5,783 bases of DNA, taken from Candidatus Woesearchaeota archaeon. Lineage in GTDB: Archaea > Nanobdellota > Nanobdellia > Woesearchaeales > GW2011-AR4. The DNA lies in contig DUHN01000064.1 of assembly GCA_013330825.1 (NCBI GenBank), forward strand, positions 7,971 to 13,753, in the 5' to 3' direction. The notes beneath the pieces were generated by a model that worked only from the letters and a program-made list of their open reading frames with translations, was not told the DNA's origin and made no database searches. Positions 1-5,035 of this stretch are shown here, one piece after another (position 1 is the first letter of the stretch; each line of letters starts with the position of its first letter). The translations under genes and the position numbers were made by a program.

Positions 1-32
1 CACTGTTATGTTATGGTTGTTGGTTGTTGGCG

Positions 33-1520
33 TTATTTGACCATTCTCAATCCATTGTCCTTGAGGACCTTGACCACGTCATCTTCCGGGGACTCCTGCG
101 AGATGCTGCAGAGGAGGGCCATGTTCTTGCGCAGGCCGATGTTCGTGCCTTCCGGCGTCTCGATGGGGCAGAGCCTGCCGAGATGGGTGGAATGCAGCTC
201 CCGTGCCTCGAAATTCTCCTGGGATGCGCTCAATGGCGAGACCACGCGCTGGAGGTGGGAGAGCGTCTCGAGATAATTGATGCGCTGGATGCGCTGGGAG
301 ATCCCCTTCCTGCCGCCGACCCACACGCCCGTGGCCATGGCCGAGTAGATGCGCTGGGTGAGCAGCTTGTCGCGGATGATGACCTTGATGCTGGGGAACT
401 TGCCGCGCTTGACGATGCGCTGGAAATTGTAGAGCAGGTCGGAGATGAGCACCTTCAGGTTGAGCCTCAGGAGGTCTCCCAGGAGGTCGCCGGACATCTT
501 CAGGCGCTTGTTCTTGTAGTGGTCCTTGTCGTCGCTGTGCTCCTTTCCCGAGGAGACGCGCAGGTAGCGCCTCAGCATCTTGCAGAGGTTGTGCGCCTTG
601 TAGGTGCGGTCCTGCGGCGTGACGCCGAGGTGCGGGAGAAGGTACTTGTCGAGGATCTCGGTCATGCGCTTGACGCGTATCTCCTTCGACTGGGTGATGC
701 CGATGCGCTTCGCGATGTAGTCGAGGGCGTCCTCTTCGGTCTTGATGCCGACATATTCCAGAAGATTGACGATGACCTCGTCGTACTGCTCGCCTTCGGT
801 GATGTAGCGCGTCATCTCCTCGTCCTTGAGCAGCCCCAGCGCCTTGATGACGACGAGGGCCGGAACCCTCTTGACGCGGGTGAAGGAGAGGTAGAAGATG
901 CCGTCCTTCATGCGCTCGAGCGTGTGGGGAATCTTGAACGAGCCGAATTCGGAGAAGAGCTTGCCGATGTGCTTGCTCGGCCCGGTGGGGTCCTCCTCGA
1001 TGAGGAACCTGTTGGGCGCGAGGTCTTCTATGGTGATGAGCACCTTCTCGGTGCCGTTGATGATGAAATAGCCGCCGGGCTCGTCGGGATCCTCCCCCTT
1101 GTCGATCAGCTCCTGCCGGTTGAGCTTGTGGAGGTGGCACCACTTGCTCTTCAGCATGATGGGGAGGTTGCCGATCTGGGTGTCGAACGATTCCCTCTGC
1201 ACGCCGTTGATGTGGGCGGAGACGGTGATGAACGTGGGGGCGGAGTACGTCAATTTTCTCAGCCTCGCTTCCATCGGGAAGATGTTGCGCTCGGAGCCGT
1301 CCGCTTCCGTGACCTGCGGCTTCTTGACCCAGATCTTGTCGAGCTTGATCTTGAACTCGTCGATGTTGTGCGGGATGATGGTGGGCACGATCTCCTTGTT
1401 CTCCTCCACGATCTTCTGCAGCTCGCGGTCGACGAAATCGTTGAAGAACTCCACGTCGGAGGCCACGGGCGTCTGCTCCTGGAAGTATTTCTGGATGAGG
1501 ACCTTGCCGTTCCTATACAT
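33..1520 (-). CDS. rpoB2: DNA-directed RNA polymerase subunit B'' (N-terminal half of split B subunit)
   Basis: This is the upstream half of the archaeal RNA polymerase B subunit, the counterpart of the N-terminal half of bacterial beta and eukaryotic Rpb2. It forms the protrusion, lobe and part of the fork around the active-site cleft. The 495-aa product starts with MYRNGKVLIQKYF. It shows the Rpb2 signatures PGGYFIINGTEKVLI (near residue 150), QRVVSPLSASQENFEARELH, and RLCPIETPEGTNIGL at about 449-463, the most conserved fork-region block. It ends soon after that block, as B'' proteins do where the gene is split, so this is a natural end and not a truncation. I chose the ATG at 1520 over an in-frame TTG two codons earlier; GGGTGG lies upstream of it. 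The start overlaps the rpoH stop by 8 nt, implying translational coupling. Third codon positions are strongly GC-rich. The partner gene rpoB' should lie past the left edge. Confidence 0.97.
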   Translation of the reverse strand: MYRNGKVLIQKYFQEQTPVASDVEFFNDFVDRELQKIVEENKEIVPTIIPHNIDEFKIKLDKIWVKKPQVTEADGSERNIFPMEARLRKLTYSAPTFITVSAHINGVQRESFDTQIGNLPIMLKSKWCHLHKLNRQELIDKGEDPDEPGGYFIINGTEKVLITIEDLAPNRFLIEEDPTGPSKHIGKLFSEFGSFKIPHTLERMKDGIFYLSFTRVKRVPALVVIKALGLLKDEEMTRYITEGEQYDEVIVNLLEYVGIKTEEDALDYIAKRIGITQSKEIRVKRMTEILDKYLLPHLGVTPQDRTYKAHNLCKMLRRYLRVSSGKEHSDDKDHYKNKRLKMSGDLLGDLLRLNLKVLISDLLYNFQRIVKRGKFPSIKVIIRDKLLTQRIYSAMATGVWVGGRKGISQRIQRINYLETLSHLQRVVSPLSASQENFEARELHSTHLGRLCPIETPEGTNIGLRKNMALLCSISQESPEDDVVKVLKDNGLRMVK

Positions 1521-1767
1521 TGACAACCACCCTGTAGAACACGGTCTCTCCCGCCGTCTGGGAATCGCGCAGGACCTTGATGACGTCGCCTGCCTTGACG
1601 TCGAGGTTGGCGATGGCCGGGTCCGTCCGGTATATCTTGGGGAGGTCCCTGAGCGTGGCGCGGTAGGACTCGAGGAGCTGCTTCTTCTCCCGGTCGCTGA
1701 CCTTGACGTGCTTGGGCGTCAGGGAATGCTTGTCCACCTTGAATTTCGACTTCTTTTTCTTCGCCAT
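1513..1767 (-). CDS. rpoH: DNA-directed RNA polymerase subunit H (RpoH/Rpb5-like)
   Basis: This small archaeal polymerase subunit is homologous to the C-terminal domain of eukaryotic Rpb5, and it sits at the lower jaw that grips downstream DNA. The 84-aa product begins MAKKKKSKFK, a basic tail. It then carries the family pattern LTPKH (residues 16-20), a helix with LLESYRATLRDLPKI, TDPAIANLDVKAGDVIKV (48-65), and the closing TAGETVFYRVVV signature (71-82). Length is normal for the family. The reading frame stays open 19 codons further upstream, but those codons are the 3' part of the tRNA-Lys gene, so the ATG at 1767 is the real start. Only 26 nt separate it from the tRNA 3' end and I see no TATA box there, so it is probably read from the tRNA promoter. 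Its stop overlaps the rpoB'' start. The order rpoH-rpoB is conserved in archaea. Confidence 0.96.
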   Translation of the reverse strand: MAKKKKSKFKVDKHSLTPKHVKVSDREKKQLLESYRATLRDLPKIYRTDPAIANLDVKAGDVIKVLRDSQTAGETVFYRVVVNV

Positions 1768-1829
1768 GTGTTCTCTGGATCCTCTGGGAACAGTGGGCCG
1801 GACGGGATTCGAACCCGCGACCACCTGAT

Positions 1830-1851
1830 GCCTTCGACGGACACTGTCCGC
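1830..1851 (-). other. Canonical tRNA intron of tRNA-Lys (position 37/38)
   Basis: A 22-nt insert follows A37 in the anticodon loop. Exon CTTT (32-35) pairs with intron GAAG, including one G-U pair, to form the central helix. The bulges TA^G and GC^A lie on either side. The intron's own hairpin CGGAC-AGT-GTCCG makes the inner helix, and the anticodon stem is the outer one. Two extra intron bases (TC) sit between the inner and central helices, so the motif is slightly relaxed. Confidence 0.93.
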
Positions 1852-1869
1852 TAAAAGTCAGGTGCTCTA

Positions 1870-1884
1870 CTGCCCACCGCAGTT
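1870..1884 (-). other. Non-canonical tRNA intron in the D-loop of tRNA-Lys (position 19/20)
   Basis: A 15-nt insert separates G18-G19 from T20-A21. Exon bases GCCT (15-17a) pair with intron bases GGGC as a 4-bp central helix. It is flanked by 3-nt bulges GG^A and AG^T, which places the cut after the second base of each bulge. The outer helix is the D-stem, with an A14-A21 mismatch beside it. The inner helix is weak (2 bp plus a tetraloop), or a 4-bp CTGC/GCAG hairpin instead. This 3-4-3 geometry is what the archaeal splicing endonuclease recognises. Confidence 0.85.
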
Positions 1885-1920
1885 CCAGGCTGAGCTACCG
1901 GCCCATGAGCATTGGGAAAA

Positions 1921-2018
1921 CGCCCTGGCCGGGACTTTCCCAACCGTTTGAAGGGTTGCTTTGAACCCGGGTCGCAGCCGTGACAGGGCTGAATGATAGG
2001 CCACTACACTACCAGGGC
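1921..2018 (-). tRNA. tRNA-Asp(GUC) with a T-loop intron
   Basis: The acceptor stem GCCCTGG/CCAGGGC is a perfect 7 bp, followed by discriminator G as is usual for tRNA-Asp. The anticodon stem is CAGCC/GGCTG with loop CTGTCAC, anticodon GTC (1982-1984). The T-stem is CCGGG/CCCGG. The D-arm begins GTGT and closes with ATCAT, leaving a T13-T22 mismatch. The 98-nt gene becomes a normal 73-nt tRNA once a 25-nt insert in the T-loop is removed, restoring loop TTCAAAT. CCA is not encoded. It is the first gene of the minus-strand cluster, 16 nt before tRNA-Lys. Confidence 0.95.
1935..1959 (-). other. Non-canonical tRNA intron in the T-loop of tRNA-Asp (position 59/60)
   Basis: The 25-nt insert lies between A59 and T60. 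The T-stem is the outer helix. Exon TTCA (54-57) faces intron GGAA, giving three pairs plus one A-G mismatch. The bulges are AA^G and AG^T, and the intron hairpin CAACC/GGTTG closes an 8-nt loop directly on the central helix. Every base is accounted for in a 3-4-3 BHB layout, so splice sites are well defined despite the mismatch. Confidence 0.9.
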
Positions 2019-2104
2019 ATGAACGTGAAGGGAAGGGCATACGGCAAATGATGCTGGGCGAACGGCATGGGTGGATGGCATAGCAGTCTCTCTGTCATAC
2101 TAAC

Positions 2105-2132
2105 GGCGCTACGGCGTTTAGAGCGTAGCGTC
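2105..2132 (-). other. Stem-loop in the leader before tRNA-Asp
   Basis: The arms CGCTACG and CGTAGCG (2107-2113 and 2124-2130) pair perfectly around a 10-nt loop, and the stem extends by a G-T and a G-C pair to 2105/2132. It lies between the inferred start near 2152 and the tRNA-Asp 5' end. The rest of 2019-2282 holds no credible gene: its only minus-strand ORF after the hairpin is a 29-codon frame that runs into the tRNA. No T-run follows the stem, so it is not a simple terminator. Its role is unknown. Confidence 0.5.
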
Positions 2133-2173
2133 TAGAGAAAAATTACTGTGCATCGCTTGTGGGATTGGGAGGT

Positions 2174-2183
2174 TATTTATAAA
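2174..2183 (-). promoter_or_regulatory. TATA box, likely promoter of the tRNA-Asp/tRNA-Lys/rpoH/rpoB'' cluster
   Basis: The minus strand reads TTTATAAATA, close to an ideal archaeal TATA box, in an AT-rich setting. Initiation about 26 nt downstream, near 2152, would leave a leader of roughly 130 nt before tRNA-Asp. I see no other TATA-like sequence near the usual distance from tRNA-Asp or from rpoH. The core is nearly symmetric, so plus-strand firing is not excluded, but no plausible gene lies there. Confidence 0.65.
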
Positions 2184-2282
2184 GCTTGCGGATTTTTTGT
2201 TTTGGTTGTTTTCCATATGGGGCATCACGAATTGCAGGAGGTTTTTCAGAAGCAGGGCTATCGTTGAGATGATTGTCTTAAG

Positions 2283-2765
2283 CTACGACAGGGCCTGAAG
2301 CTCCAGCTTGCCGTATCCGATGCCAGGGTATGTTTTTGCTGATGATTCATAGAAGGTCTTCATGATCCGGTTAGCCTTGTCTTTGATGCTCTGCAACTCG
2401 TCATCCCTTGAATAGGCTAGCCCGGATGATTGGCATCTTAAGGGAGAATCACCAACGGCGAGAAGTGGGGTCTCCCCCTGCAGCTCGGCCCTTATCACAG
2501 CCAGGTAGAATTCGCTTGCGCCGACAAGTTCCGGGCAGAGGGATTTTGCGGCATCCCTCTGGAAAGGGAACCCGGAAATGTGCAGGGTCATCTTGTAGCT
2601 GTCCTTCACCGCAGCCCTGGCCAATCCTTCGAGGCGTATGATGCTTGGGTTGCCATTATATCCGACAAGATAGAGATGTGAGGCCTGCTCTCCTCGTTGT
2701 CGTGAGGTCCCATTCCCATCTCCTGCGAATCCGGACGCGAGCGCAAGCCTCGGTTGTAATGCCAT
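2283..2765 (-). CDS. Hypothetical protein, unrecognised, atypical composition
   Basis: I do not recognise this 160-aa product, which begins MALQPRLALASG and ends YGKLELQALS. The frame opens upstream at 2864. I prefer the ATG at 2765 because a TTTAAA-type TATA box is centred about 28 nt before it, which suits a leaderless start; an ATG at 2786 is an alternative. The first 30 residues are rich in Gly, Ser and Arg. The rest looks like a mixed alpha/beta globular domain with SHLYLVGYNGN, ASEFYLAVIRAEL and a charged C-terminal helix (DDELQSIKDKANRIMKTFYE). I see no signal peptide, membrane segment, cysteine cluster or catalytic motif. Third codon positions in the part I checked are only about half GC, against a large majority in rpoB'', so the gene may be acquired, fast-evolving or decaying. 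The opposite strand has no better frame. A spurious ORF remains possible. Confidence 0.5.
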   Translation of the reverse strand: MALQPRLALASGFAGDGNGTSRQRGEQASHLYLVGYNGNPSIIRLEGLARAAVKDSYKMTLHISGFPFQRDAAKSLCPELVGASEFYLAVIRAELQGETPLLAVGDSPLRCQSSGLAYSRDDELQSIKDKANRIMKTFYESSAKTYPGIGYGKLELQALS

Positions 2766-2789
2766 TGAGTACTGGGAAGTGCGCATTTG

Positions 2790-2797
2790 TTTAAATA
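2790..2797 (-). promoter_or_regulatory. TATA-like box before the hypothetical ORF
   Basis: TATTTAAA on the minus strand is centred about 28 nt before the ATG at 2765. On the plus strand the same bases read TTTAAATA, the exact consensus, so orientation is uncertain. The neighbouring HAD gene has its own identical box 80 nt further on, which favours assigning this one to the minus-strand ORF. Confidence 0.45.
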
Positions 2798-2869
2798 CCT
2801 TGTCGGCGGTTCGTGCCGTTTTTCTGCGTAGAATCTGTTCCGTTCCCCGCCAAGGCCATGCCAATCATC

Positions 2870-2877
2870 TTTAAATA
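2870..2877 (+). promoter_or_regulatory. TATA box of the HAD hydrolase gene (leaderless)
   Basis: TTTAAATA is centred 26-27 nt before the ATG at 2900, the standard archaeal TATA-to-start distance. Transcription should therefore begin at or within a base or two of the start codon. The spacer is pyrimidine-rich and has no Shine-Dalgarno site. Confidence 0.8.
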
Positions 2878-2899
2878 GTTCCTTTCTTTCTTTTCCCAT

Positions 2900-3604
2900 A
2901 TGATCAAGGCCATCCTCTTCGACCTAGACAACACGCTCATCGATTTCATGAAGATGAAGCGGCTTTCCTGCGAGGCCGCGATTTCCGCCATGATTGATGC
3001 CGGCCTTACGATGGAGAAGGAGAAGGCCATGAAGCTGCTGTTCAGGCTGTATGACCAGCACGGCTTCGAGGATCCGCGCATCTTCCAGAAGTTCCTGTCC
3101 AAGTACCAGAAGGAAGTCAACCCGAAAGTGCTGGCTTCCGGGGTCGTCGCCTACCGGAAGGTGCGGGCCGGGTTTCTTGAGCCCTACCCCCACGTGGTGA
3201 GGACGCTGATGAAGCTGAAGGAGAAGGGCATCAAGCTCGGGATCGTCACGGATGCGCCGACCATGAAGGCATGGATACGGCTGATGTCGATGAAGATCGG
3301 CGACTATTTCGACGTGGTGGTCGCTTTCGAGGACACGATGCAGCTCAAGCCCCACACCCTGCCGTTCCAGGAAGCCCCCAGAAGGCTGAAGGTGAAGCCG
3401 GAGGAATGCCTCATGGTGGGGGACCGGCCGGAGCGGGATGTCAAGGGGGCGCAGCAGCTCGGCATGATGACGTGCTTCGCCAAGTACGGGAATGCCTCAG
3501 CCGTGTTCTCCGGGGCTGACTACGACATTTCTGACATAGAGGAGCTGCTGGGGGTTGTGGGGCTGCACGAACATCCCACTTCAGAAAAAGGAAAGAAAAA
3601 ATAA
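2900..3604 (+). CDS. HAD-superfamily (subfamily IA) phosphatase, TIGR02253-like
   Basis: This 234-aa cytoplasmic protein is a haloacid-dehalogenase-type hydrolase that should dephosphorylate a small phosphorylated metabolite through an aspartyl-phosphate intermediate with Mg2+. Motif I is FDLDNT, with nucleophile Asp8 and acid/base Asp10. An all-helical cap follows at about residues 15-90. Motif II is GIVTDAP with Thr117, motif III is Lys150 in QLKP, and motif IV is GDRPERD with Asp175 and Asp180. All catalytic residues are present. Sequence and length resemble the archaeal TIGR02253 group, some members of which have been linked to glyceraldehyde 3-phosphate phosphatase activity, but the substrate cannot be read from sequence. 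The tail from about 222 is Lys-rich (SEKGKKK). The start is fixed by a TATA box 26 nt upstream. The gene stands alone and converges on the zinc-ribbon gene, 21 nt beyond its stop. Confidence 0.93.
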   Translation: MIKAILFDLDNTLIDFMKMKRLSCEAAISAMIDAGLTMEKEKAMKLLFRLYDQHGFEDPRIFQKFLSKYQKEVNPKVLASGVVAYRKVRAGFLEPYPHVVRTLMKLKEKGIKLGIVTDAPTMKAWIRLMSMKIGDYFDVVVAFEDTMQLKPHTLPFQEAPRRLKVKPEECLMVGDRPERDVKGAQQLGMMTCFAKYGNASAVFSGADYDISDIEELLGVVGLHEHPTSEKGKKK

Positions 3605-3612
3605 GAACAAAA
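3585..3612 (-). terminator. Oligo-T terminator for the zinc-ribbon gene
   Basis: The minus strand carries several T-runs (T4, T6, T3 and T5) separated by single or paired other bases, beginning about 13 nt after the zinc-ribbon stop. Such T-rich tracts terminate archaeal RNA polymerase without a hairpin. The tract lies inside the Lys-codon-rich 3' end of the convergent HAD gene, so the same bases encode its C-terminal lysines. Confidence 0.6.
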
Positions 3613-3625
3613 CAGGCAACCAGGC

Positions 3626-3775
3626 CTACGTGGACTTCCCGAGGATCCTGAAGACGGACGTGCTGCAGGCGCCGCACTTGCCCTTCATGGCCTTCCTGCC
3701 GTTCTTCATGGTGACTTCCTTGCCGTCCTTGATGTCAACCTGCTTCTTGCATTTCATGCATCTTCCTTGTACCAT
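3626..3775 (-). CDS. Small zinc-ribbon protein, DUF5679-like
   Basis: This 49-aa protein reads MVQGRCMKCKKQVDIKDG at its start and FRILGKST at its end. Two CxxC pairs (Cys6/Cys9 and Cys34/Cys37) form a zinc-ribbon knuckle separated by the basic segment KEVTMKNGRKAMKGK. That arrangement, including the closing phenylalanine and IxGK-like end, matches the DUF5679 family of small archaeal and bacterial proteins with no settled function. Nucleic-acid or protein binding is a guess from the fold and the basic charge. The start is supported by GAGGTG (complementary to the 16S rRNA 3' end) 5 nt upstream; an overlapping out-of-frame ATG at 3779 is not used. Its TATA box gives a leader of about 35 nt, unlike the leaderless neighbours. 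It ends 21 nt from the convergent HAD gene. Confidence 0.88.
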   Translation of the reverse strand: MVQGRCMKCKKQVDIKDGKEVTMKNGRKAMKGKCGACSTSVFRILGKST

Positions 3776-3780
3776 ACATT

Positions 3781-3786
3781 CACCTC
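3781..3786 (-). promoter_or_regulatory. Shine-Dalgarno site of the zinc-ribbon gene
   Basis: The minus strand reads GAGGTG, 5 nt before the ATG at 3775. It decides between two overlapping ATGs. It is the clearest ribosome binding site in a window where most genes look leaderless. Confidence 0.8.
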
Positions 3787-3832
3787 GTGTTTGTTCACTT
3801 TACCGTGAATTCCCATTCATGGGTGGTTCTCC

Positions 3833-3840
3833 TATTTAAA
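3833..3840 (-). promoter_or_regulatory. TATA box of the zinc-ribbon gene
   Basis: TTTAAATA on the minus strand predicts initiation near 3810 and a 35-nt leader ending in the GAGGTG site. The predicted start falls next to a short palindrome at 3812-3823 (CCCAT-TC-ATGGG), a possible operator. The region 3841-3937 between this box and the end of the isomerase gene shows nothing else. Confidence 0.7.
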
Positions 3841-3937
3841 GGTTTGCGAATGGATGGGTTTTCGTATAGTGGTATAGGGCTTGTGAAGGGGTCCAAGAAG
3901 GGGGCAGGAGCGGCATGACGGCTACTATCTTTTGGCA

Positions 3938-4909
3938 CTAGAACGCCATCTCCCTTTTCAGCTTCTGGATGATGTGAACGGGCGTGGGGTCGACCTTCCT
4001 CTCAATGGCGGTGTAGTAGGACGCCCAGTCCCCCAGGTAGATGAAGGAGAGCATCCTCGCCAGCAGGGATATCCCTCTCGGAGCGACTTCAATGACGTCC
4101 ACCGTCTGCTTCATCATCTCCCGGCAGATGTCCATGCGCTTCCGGATGCGCTCGTGGTCCTGCGGGTCCCTCAGGAGGAGGGCAACCATCTCTTCCCGCT
4201 TCATGGACTCGTAGCCGCACAGCTCGTTGTGGTTCATCTCGGGGAGGGAGTTGCAGAACGCTGGCATCTTGGCGTTCTCATTGAACTGGGTCTTCCACCT
4301 CATCGCTACCGGTTTGAGGAGTTCTGAGGCGTAGATGATGGGAGTCCTTCCCTTGATGAGCTTCACCAGCGTCTGGCCGCGCTGCTTGAACTCCGCGACA
4401 TTGCTCAGGATGGTGAGGGCCTCGGTGATGTCCTCGTGGGAGATCCCGATGAGCTTGGAATTGGACAGGAGCCCCAATACGGGAAGGAAAAGGTACCCCA
4501 ACGCCGCTCTCGGCTGCAGCCCTTCCGGGATCCTGATGTGCTTCGGGCACAGGGCGGCGATATCCCCGCCGGAGGAGATGCCCACCACCTTGGAGCCCCT
4601 CTCCAGCGCTTCCCTGCAGGCGGCAATCGTCTCCTCGGTCTTTCCAGAGTAGGAGACCGCGATGACCAACGAGTCCTTATTGGCGAAGCCCGGCAGGGTG
4701 TAGTCCCTCACCACATGGACGGGGGTTTTTTGGCTCCGCATCAATGTGGCGGTGAGGTCAGCCACTATGCCCGAGCCGCCCATGCCGAGGATGACGATGT
4801 TCGCCACCTTTCCGGAGACATAGATGCCTTTCGGCAGTTCCAATGCCTCGCCGCACTGCCTCGGGAACTGCTCGAGGACCTGCGCCATGTTCTCGGCGTC
4901 GATTGCCAT
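3938..4909 (-). CDS. Bifunctional phosphoglucose/phosphomannose isomerase
   Basis: This cytosolic enzyme interconverts glucose 6-phosphate or mannose 6-phosphate with fructose 6-phosphate, linking glycolysis/gluconeogenesis with mannose-derived sugar nucleotides. The 323-aa protein has the two SIS-type sugar-phosphate domains of the archaeal PGI/PMI family. GMGGSGI (42-48) and SYSGKTEET (86-94) form the first phosphate-binding site. PRAALG (133-138) is the family signature. NENAK with Glu211 and MNHNEL with His227 match the catalytic glutamate and histidine regions known from the Pyrobaculum-type enzyme, and the C-terminal VHIIQKLK supplies a lysine where the family has its conserved one. Length is typical and nothing is missing. 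The start is fixed by a TATA box 26 nt upstream, giving a leaderless mRNA. The gene is monocistronic, and I see no clear terminator after it. Confidence 0.95.
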   Translation of the reverse strand: MAIDAENMAQVLEQFPRQCGEALELPKGIYVSGKVANIVILGMGGSGIVADLTATLMRSQKTPVHVVRDYTLPGFANKDSLVIAVSYSGKTEETIAACREALERGSKVVGISSGGDIAALCPKHIRIPEGLQPRAALGYLFLPVLGLLSNSKLIGISHEDITEALTILSNVAEFKQRGQTLVKLIKGRTPIIYASELLKPVAMRWKTQFNENAKMPAFCNSLPEMNHNELCGYESMKREEMVALLLRDPQDHERIRKRMDICREMMKQTVDVIEVAPRGISLLARMLSFIYLGDWASYYTAIERKVDPTPVHIIQKLKREMAF

Positions 4910-4931
4910 GGGGCTTTTGCATTCCTTTTTA

Positions 4932-4939
4932 TTTATATA
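4932..4939 (-). promoter_or_regulatory. TATA box of the PGI/PMI gene (leaderless)
   Basis: TATATAAA on the minus strand, followed by an A/T-rich spacer, is centred 26-27 nt before the ATG at 4909. This places the transcript start on the start codon. Confidence 0.8.
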
Positions 4940-5008
4940 GTTTTTGCGTATGAGATTTTATCCGGCGCATTCCTTTTCCCTACCGTGGCAGAGGAACCAA
5001 TGGAAGGC

Positions 5009-5035
5009 AAAAAATCAGGGGGGGGCACCACCTGA
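5009..5035 (-). terminator. Hairpin plus T6 terminator
   Basis: On the minus strand TCAGG and CCTGA pair, with two more G-C pairs after a mismatch, around a C-rich loop, and TTTTTT follows at once (5014 to 5009). It would end minus-strand transcripts coming from the 80-aa membrane protein gene or from a separate RNA in 5036-5178. The loop side contains a run of eight C. Confidence 0.6.

Larger units (their letters stand above)
1794..1904 (-). tRNA. tRNA-Lys(UUU) with two introns
   Basis: Read on the minus strand, a 7-bp acceptor stem GGGCCGG/CCGGCCC, a D-stem GCTC/GAGC, an anticodon stem CCTGA/TCAGG and a T-stem GCGGG/CCCGT around TTCGAAT make a complete tRNA. The anticodon is TTT (1853-1855) and the discriminator base is A; CCA is not encoded. 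The pre-tRNA is 111 nt. Removing a 15-nt D-loop insert and a 22-nt anticodon-loop insert leaves a normal 74-nt tRNA with D-loop AGCCTGGTA and anticodon loop CTTTTAA. Both inserts can fold into BHB splicing motifs. It lies 16 nt after tRNA-Asp and 26 nt before rpoH. Confidence 0.95.

Noticed and set aside
1..32. Start of rpoB' at the left edge
   Set aside because: No ATG lies in this stretch on the minus strand; the only candidate is a GTG at 1-3 without a ribosome site, so a start cannot be supported here.
24..1523. A 499-codon open frame on the plus strand
   Set aside because: It is the antisense shadow of rpoB'', produced by GC-rich codons; the translation is a low-complexity run of Leu, Asp, Glu, Val and Ala with no family signature.
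1521..1526. TTG start for RpoB'' two codons upstream
   Set aside because: The ATG at 1520 is a stronger start codon and has the better placed ribosome site.
1768..1824. A 19-codon N-terminal extension of RpoH
   Set aside because: These codons are the 3' half of the tRNA-Lys gene, and RpoH homologues start at the MAKKKK position.
2009..2098. 29-codon minus-strand ORF in the leader before tRNA-Asp
   Set aside because: It has no ribosome site and stops inside the tRNA acceptor/D-arm region; no protein-like pattern.
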